Source of the DNA: Candidatus Aminicenantota bacterium
GTDB lineage: Bacteria > Acidobacteriota > Aminicenantia > Aminicenantales > Saccharicenantaceae
Direction of reading: 5' to 3'
Length of the DNA stretch: 10,013 nt
Assembly: GCA_022867105.1 (NCBI GenBank)
Contig: JALHVH010000092.1
Coordinates: 1-10,013 of the forward strand
Of the stretch, positions 6,918 through 10,013 are shown one piece after another. Position numbers and translations under genes: made by a program. Positions within the stretch are counted from its first letter, which is position 1; every line of letters starts with the position of its first letter. The notes beneath the pieces were generated by a model, which had not been told where the DNA came from, searched no databases, and saw only the letters and a list, made by a program, of their open reading frames with translations.

Positions 6918-8181
6918 CGGCGTCGTCTCCAACTGTCGCCAGCTCATCACCTGCCGGGGCCCCCTCCCCAAGCGGGGGGAGGCCCTCCAGGACCTGGGCG
7001 TCATCGAGGACGGCTGGATCGCGTGGAGCGGCGGGGAGATCGTCTTCGTCGGAAAAGGAGAGGATTTCCGGAAAGAGGTCCGAGCCGTGCCGTCCGCAAC
7101 CTGGATCGACGGCCGTGACGGCATCGCTCTGCCGGGCCTTATTGACTGCCATACCCACCTTCCGTTCGCCGGGAACCGGGAACACGAGTTTCTGCTCCGG
7201 CTCAAAGGGCTGACCTATCAACAGCTGGCCGCGCAGGGCATGGGCATCCAGACCACGGTCAAAGCCACCCGGGCGGCTTCCAAGGACGAGCTCATCGCCC
7301 TTTGCAAGCAGAGGCTCAACCAGATGCTCCTGACCGGCACGACCACGGCAGAAGCCAAGAGCGGCTACGGCCTGAACCTCGAGGACGAGATCAAACAGCT
7401 CGAAGCGTTGAGAGCCCTCAAGGGAGCGCACCCGGTGGACGTCGTCCCCACCTTCATGGGCGCCCACGAGGTCCCGCCTGAGCGCAAGGACGATAAGGCC
7501 GGTTACATCGATCTCATCATCGACAGCATTCTTCCTGCGGTCAAGGCGCGCGGCCTAGCCGAGTTCTTTGACATCTTCTGCGAGCCGAACATCTTCGACC
7601 TGGAGGAGACGAAAACGCTGGCCGAAGCTGCCCGCTCGGCCGGCCTGGGAGTCAAGATCCACGCCGACGAATGGGCTCCCATCGGCGGGGCCCAGTACGC
7701 CGCGGAATCCGGCGCGGTCTCGGCCGAGCACCTCATCAACATCACGGAAGACGGCGTTCGGAAACTGGCTTCGAGCGGGACGGCGGCCATCCTCCTCCCC
7801 GGGGTCCCGTTTTTCCTTATGCTGGACAAAAAGGCCCCGGCCAGAAAGCTCATCGACCAAGGCGCGGTCGTGGCTCTGGCATCGGACTTCAATCCTGGAA
7901 GCTCCATGCTGAGTTCCATGCTTCTCGTCCTCCAGCTGGGGGTGTACACGCTCCGGATGACCATCGAGGAAGCTATCAACGCCTGCACCGGGAACGCGGC
8001 CTATGCCATCCGCCGCGACGCCGGGATCGGCAGCCTCGAGGTCGGTAAGCGCATGGATCTCCTCATCTGCGACGTCCCCAACTACGCCTCCCTCATCTAC
8101 CAGCTCGGCGTCAACCCCGTCCGCCACATCATCAAGAACGGCCGGGTCGTCGTCCGCGCCGGCAAGATCCAGCCGCTATAA
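6904..8181 (+). CDS. hutI: HutI, imidazolonepropionase
   Basis: Cytoplasmic amidohydrolase of 425 residues that hydrolyses 4-imidazolone-5-propanoate to N-formimino-L-glutamate, the third step of histidine degradation. Amidohydrolase metal ligands are visible: HTH (83-85), H253 in HADEW, and D328 in ASDFNPG (326-332). Family-specific marks are HTHLPFAGNR (83-92), SGYGL (153-157), MGAHEVP (185-191) and SAEHL (273-277). E256 of HADEW fits the catalytic Glu of the family. These separate HutI from other amidohydrolases such as dihydroorotase or guanine deaminase. The C-terminal half also shows the HIIKNGRVVV strand typical of the composite beta-sandwich. The ATG at 6904 lies 14 bases inside the end of ftsZ in another frame; only a weak GGA is seen upstream, so translation is probably coupled to ftsZ. 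No hutU, hutH or hutG is in the window. Confidence 0.93.
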   Translation: MISADGVVSNCRQLITCRGPLPKRGEALQDLGVIEDGWIAWSGGEIVFVGKGEDFRKEVRAVPSATWIDGRDGIALPGLIDCHTHLPFAGNREHEFLLRLKGLTYQQLAAQGMGIQTTVKATRAASKDELIALCKQRLNQMLLTGTTTAEAKSGYGLNLEDEIKQLEALRALKGAHPVDVVPTFMGAHEVPPERKDDKAGYIDLIIDSILPAVKARGLAEFFDIFCEPNIFDLEETKTLAEAARSAGLGVKIHADEWAPIGGAQYAAESGAVSAEHLINITEDGVRKLASSGTAAILLPGVPFFLMLDKKAPARKLIDQGAVVALASDFNPGSSMLSSMLLVLQLGVYTLRMTIEEAINACTGNAAYAIRRDAGIGSLEVGKRMDLLICDVPNYASLIYQLGVNPVRHIIKNGRVVVRAGKIQPL

Positions 8182-8194
8182 GAGCCGGCCTCTG

Positions 8195-8262
8195 ATTTCT
8201 GTGATGCTAAGAAGAGGTTGCTGCAGCCCTTCTCCATGCCCTCCTCTTGATATCACGGAAAT
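8195..8262. repeat. Imperfect inverted repeat between convergent genes (possible transcript end)
   Basis: ATTTCTGTGAT (8195-8205) pairs with ATCACGGAAAT (8252-8262) over 11 positions with a single G-U wobble. An inner stem AAGAGG (8212-8217) pairs with CCTCTT (8243-8248) around a loop of about 25 bases. It begins 14 bases after the hutI stop and ends 44 bases before the end of the convergent permease gene. It could fold at the 3' end of either transcript. No run of T follows either arm, so it is not a canonical rho-independent terminator. It could be a stabilising 3' hairpin, a rho-associated site or a dispersed repeat. Confidence 0.45.
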
Positions 8263-8305
8263 AGAAAGCCTGTGGACAATTACGCGGGGGAGAAACCAGG
8301 CCGAT

Positions 8306-9664
8306 TTACCGGCGCTTCTTATTCCAATAGAAATACGCCGGCACGCCCAATAGGATAATGATCAAGCCGGCGACGGCGTTCCGGAACTCGTTGATGAGCG
8401 AGTTCATGGAGATGAACACGGCGGCGAGGATGAAGAGGGCCGGCGTCACCGGATATCCCCAAGTCTTGTAGGGCCTTGGCAGGTCCGGGCGTTTCTTCCG
8501 GAGGACGATGACGGCGGCCACGGTCAGGCCGAAGAAGATCCACAGGCCGAAGACGACGTAGGTGAAGAGCTGTTCGAAGGTCCCGAAGAAGAGGCTGAGG
8601 AGAATGCTCCAGACACACATCGCGATGATCGAGACATGGGGCGTCCGATATTTTGGATGGGCCTCGGCGATCCTCTTGAAGAACAGTCCGTCCCTTGCCA
8701 TGGCGAAATAGACGCGGGGCGAGCAGAGGATGTTCTGGTTGGCGGCCCCGGCGATGGAGAAGAGGATGATGAAGGCGATGAGCGCCCCCCCCGCGGGCCC
8801 GACGGCCAGGCTCATGGCGTCGCTGGCGATGCGGTCGGACTTGGCGATCGCGTCCACGGGAAGCATGTAGAGGTAGGCCAGGTTGGTGATGATATAGAGG
8901 GCAAGGACGAGGAGGCTCCCGCCGAGGATCCCCAGCGGCAGGTTCCGCTCCGGTCTTTTAATCTCGCCCGCACTGTAGGTCGACCCTTCAAATCCCTTGA
9001 ACGCCCAGAGCGACGCGACCAGGGCGACCCCGAAGCTCCCCAGTAGGCTCATATTAAACGGCCCGGGCGCGGGGTTGACGAAATTGGACACGTTGCCCTT
9101 ACCGAAGATGAAGATGGCGCCCGAGATGCCGACCAGGGCCGCGGTCTTGATGATGGTCAGAACGTTCTGGAGGTTGGCGCCCGCCCTGACCCCGACGTAA
9201 TTGACCGCGCCCAGAAAGACGATGAAGAGGACCGAAACGACCTTGACCGCGAGGGGCGTCATCCTAAAGAAATAAGGAAGGTACCTGGACGTGAAGGCGA
9301 CGGTCAGCGTGGCGATGGCCCCCGAGTCGATGACCAGAAAAAGGGTCCAGCCGAAGAGGAACGACAGGAGGGGACCATAAGCTTCCCGGAGGAAAACGTA
9401 CATCCCGCCGGCCTCGGGCATGGCCGCGCCCAGCTCGGCGAATGTCAGGGCCCCGAAGAAGCTGAGCAGGCCTCCGACGACCCAGACCCCGAGCATAAGG
9501 ACGGGAGACGGAACCGCCGAAGCGATGGACTTCGGGACGAGGAATATCCCCGATCCGATGACCCCGCCGACAACAATGCCGATGACGTCCCAGATCCCCA
9601 ACACCCTCGGCAGGCTTGCCCGGGCGTACTCCGTTACCACGCCCTTATTGATGCTATTGGCCAT
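8306..9664 (-). CDS. APC-superfamily amino-acid permease
   Basis: Inner-membrane transporter of 452 residues with about twelve hydrophobic segments and the LeuT/APC fold. The unwound first helix has GGVIGSGIF (33-41). MPEAGGMYVFLREAYGP (82-98) matches the loop after TM2 in LAT/SteT-type permeases. TM6 and its exit read WAFKGFEGSTYSAGEIKRPERNLP (from W220), the EIKxPERNLP element being typical of this branch. SPRVYFAMARDG and the HPKYRTPHVS segment mark TM8 and the following loop. Substrate cannot be read from sequence; relatives exchange or import neutral amino acids or polyamines. The ATG at 9664 is chosen over an in-frame ATG at 9691 because it has a well-placed ribosome binding site and the earlier start would add nine polar residues. 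It faces hutI tail to tail, so the two are not co-transcribed, though a role in importing degradable amino acids is conceivable. Confidence 0.9.
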   Translation of the reverse strand: MANSINKGVVTEYARASLPRVLGIWDVIGIVVGGVIGSGIFLVPKSIASAVPSPVLMLGVWVVGGLLSFFGALTFAELGAAMPEAGGMYVFLREAYGPLLSFLFGWTLFLVIDSGAIATLTVAFTSRYLPYFFRMTPLAVKVVSVLFIVFLGAVNYVGVRAGANLQNVLTIIKTAALVGISGAIFIFGKGNVSNFVNPAPGPFNMSLLGSFGVALVASLWAFKGFEGSTYSAGEIKRPERNLPLGILGGSLLVLALYIITNLAYLYMLPVDAIAKSDRIASDAMSLAVGPAGGALIAFIILFSIAGAANQNILCSPRVYFAMARDGLFFKRIAEAHPKYRTPHVSIIAMCVWSILLSLFFGTFEQLFTYVVFGLWIFFGLTVAAVIVLRKKRPDLPRPYKTWGYPVTPALFILAAVFISMNSLINEFRNAVAGLIIILLGVPAYFYWNKKRR

Positions 9665-9673
9665 GGGGTCATG

Positions 9674-9680
9674 CCTCCCT
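9674..9680 (-). promoter_or_regulatory. Ribosome binding site for the permease
   Basis: AGGGAGG on the minus strand sits nine bases before the ATG at 9664. The alternative ATG at 9691 lies upstream of this site, so the site decides the shorter start. Confidence 0.65.
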
Positions 9681-9713
9681 CGATCGCACACGCTCCCTGG
9701 ATATTAAGCAACG

Positions 9714-9742
9714 ATTGTAACAATGTCGGAAAAAAAGGGCAA
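9714..9742 (-). promoter_or_regulatory. Likely sigma70-type promoter of the permease
   Basis: On the minus strand, TTGCCC (9742-9737, four of six to the -35 consensus) is followed after 17 bases by TACAAT (9719-9714, five of six to the -10 consensus). A TG at the extended -10 position precedes it. The start of transcription would fall near 9706, giving a leader of about 40 bases. An overlapping alternative is CCGACA (9729-9724) and TAATAT (9706-9701), also 17 apart. The region is noticeably more AT-rich than the genes. The -10 lies within a small palindrome ATTGT-A-ACAAT (9714-9724) that could be an operator half-site or chance. Confidence 0.5.
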
Positions 9743-9804
9743 TAAAGATTCAGCGATCGAGAAGCGGGCCGGAGATCTTGGAGTAATAGCGGCTCTTCTG
9801 GGTC

Positions 9805-9972
9805 ATGGGAGACAAAATCCGGGAATACCGCCGAATTCACGGCCTGACCCAAAAGAAGCTGGCCGAGCAGCTGGGTGTCCTGAAATCTCGTCTTGAAGAA
9901 GAGATTAAACAACCGGCACCCATGCATTTACAGAGCTTACGACTCGAACTATTTCGAGTTGTCCTTCTCTAA
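9805..9972 (+). pseudogene. Truncated XRE/Cro-type helix-turn-helix regulator, probable remnant
   Basis: An ORF of 55 codons begins MGDKIREYRRIHGLTQKKLA and continues EQLGV. This is a textbook N-terminal half of an XRE-family DNA-binding domain (helix 1, the GLTQxxLAxxLGV turn, helix 2). The next residues, LKSRLEEEIKQPAP (26-39), resemble a typical recognition helix and its 'IExGxxxP' end with a few residues missing. The remaining 16 residues match nothing I know. Normal XRE proteins need about 55-60 residues for the HTH alone and usually more beyond it, so this looks like an internal deletion plus loss of the 3' part. An in-frame stop lies at 9787-9789, and no good ribosome binding site is seen. 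The 3' end overlaps the C-terminal end of an apparent minus-strand gene. A small functional protein cannot be ruled out. Confidence 0.4.
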
Positions 9973-10013
9973 TTGTTCTACCCGCCGGCGCATCTCGGCG
10001 ACCTTGGCTTTTG
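9949..10013 (-). CDS. C-terminal end of an unidentified minus-strand gene (partial)
   Basis: Reading the minus strand in from the window edge, one frame is open from 10011 to a TAG at 9951-9949 and encodes 20 residues ending VAEMRRRVEQLEKDNSK. The composition is alternating charged and hydrophobic residues spaced as heptads, which is typical of a coiled-coil C-terminal helix. The other two minus frames give less protein-like sequence. The gene's body lies outside the window, so the family cannot be named. If real, it would be transcribed in the same direction as the permease and sit upstream of it. Confidence 0.35.
   Translation of the reverse strand, partial: KAKVAEMRRRVEQLEKDNSK

Noticed and set aside
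9634..9927. 97-residue minus-strand ORF spanning the permease start and the XRE fragment
   Set aside because: It covers the permease promoter and ribosome binding site, reads antisense through the XRE motif, and shows no recognisable domain.
1..10013. CRISPR arrays, tRNA/rRNA genes, insertion sequences, riboswitches
   Set aside because: No spaced direct repeats, cloverleaf-like segments, transposase motifs or known aptamer patterns were seen by eye on either strand.

Overview
This GC-rich window (by eye roughly 60-65% G+C through the genes) carries the distal half of a bacterial division and cell wall (dcw) cluster, followed by a histidine-degradation gene, a convergently transcribed amino-acid permease, and a lower-GC edge holding a regulator remnant. 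Every gene has a clear family identity except the pieces at the right edge. The full FtsW/MurG/MurC/FtsQ/FtsA/FtsZ set means a walled bacterium that divides by the FtsZ ring. FtsQ with a single membrane span and POTRA domain, plus FtsA with its C-terminal amphipathic helix, fits a Gram-negative-type lineage. The gene order and GC-rich style suggest something like Acidobacteriota/Aminicenantes, but this is inference from pattern only; no 16S or other taxonomic marker is present.

Layout: bases 21-6917 on the + strand hold ftsW, murG, murC, ftsQ, ftsA and ftsZ, packed with overlaps or gaps of at most 11 bases. No promoter or terminator is visible among them, so they are probably one transcript with translational coupling. 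hutI (imidazolonepropionase) follows, starting 14 bases inside the end of ftsZ and so riding on the division operon. A 124-base gap (8182-8305) contains a large imperfect inverted repeat and separates hutI from a minus-strand APC-superfamily amino-acid permease (8306-9664). That permease has its own plausible sigma70-type promoter and a good ribosome binding site. From about 9700 to the end, base composition drops. A short ORF with the front half of an XRE/Cro-type DNA-binding domain (9805-9972, +) overlaps what looks like the C-terminal end of a minus-strand gene running off the window.

How the genes work together: MurC adds L-Ala to UDP-MurNAc in the cytoplasm, MurG makes lipid II at the inner face of the membrane, and FtsW polymerises lipid II at the septum. 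FtsZ forms the ring, FtsA tethers it to the membrane, and FtsQ links the ring to the septal synthase. HutI and the permease belong to amino-acid uptake and catabolism and have no evident link to division.

I did not find a new biological system here. The points most worth a second look are the ftsZ-hutI overlap, non-consensus residues in otherwise invariant loops of FtsW and FtsZ, the absence of murB/ddl between murC and ftsQ, the inverted repeat after hutI, and the decayed XRE regulator.
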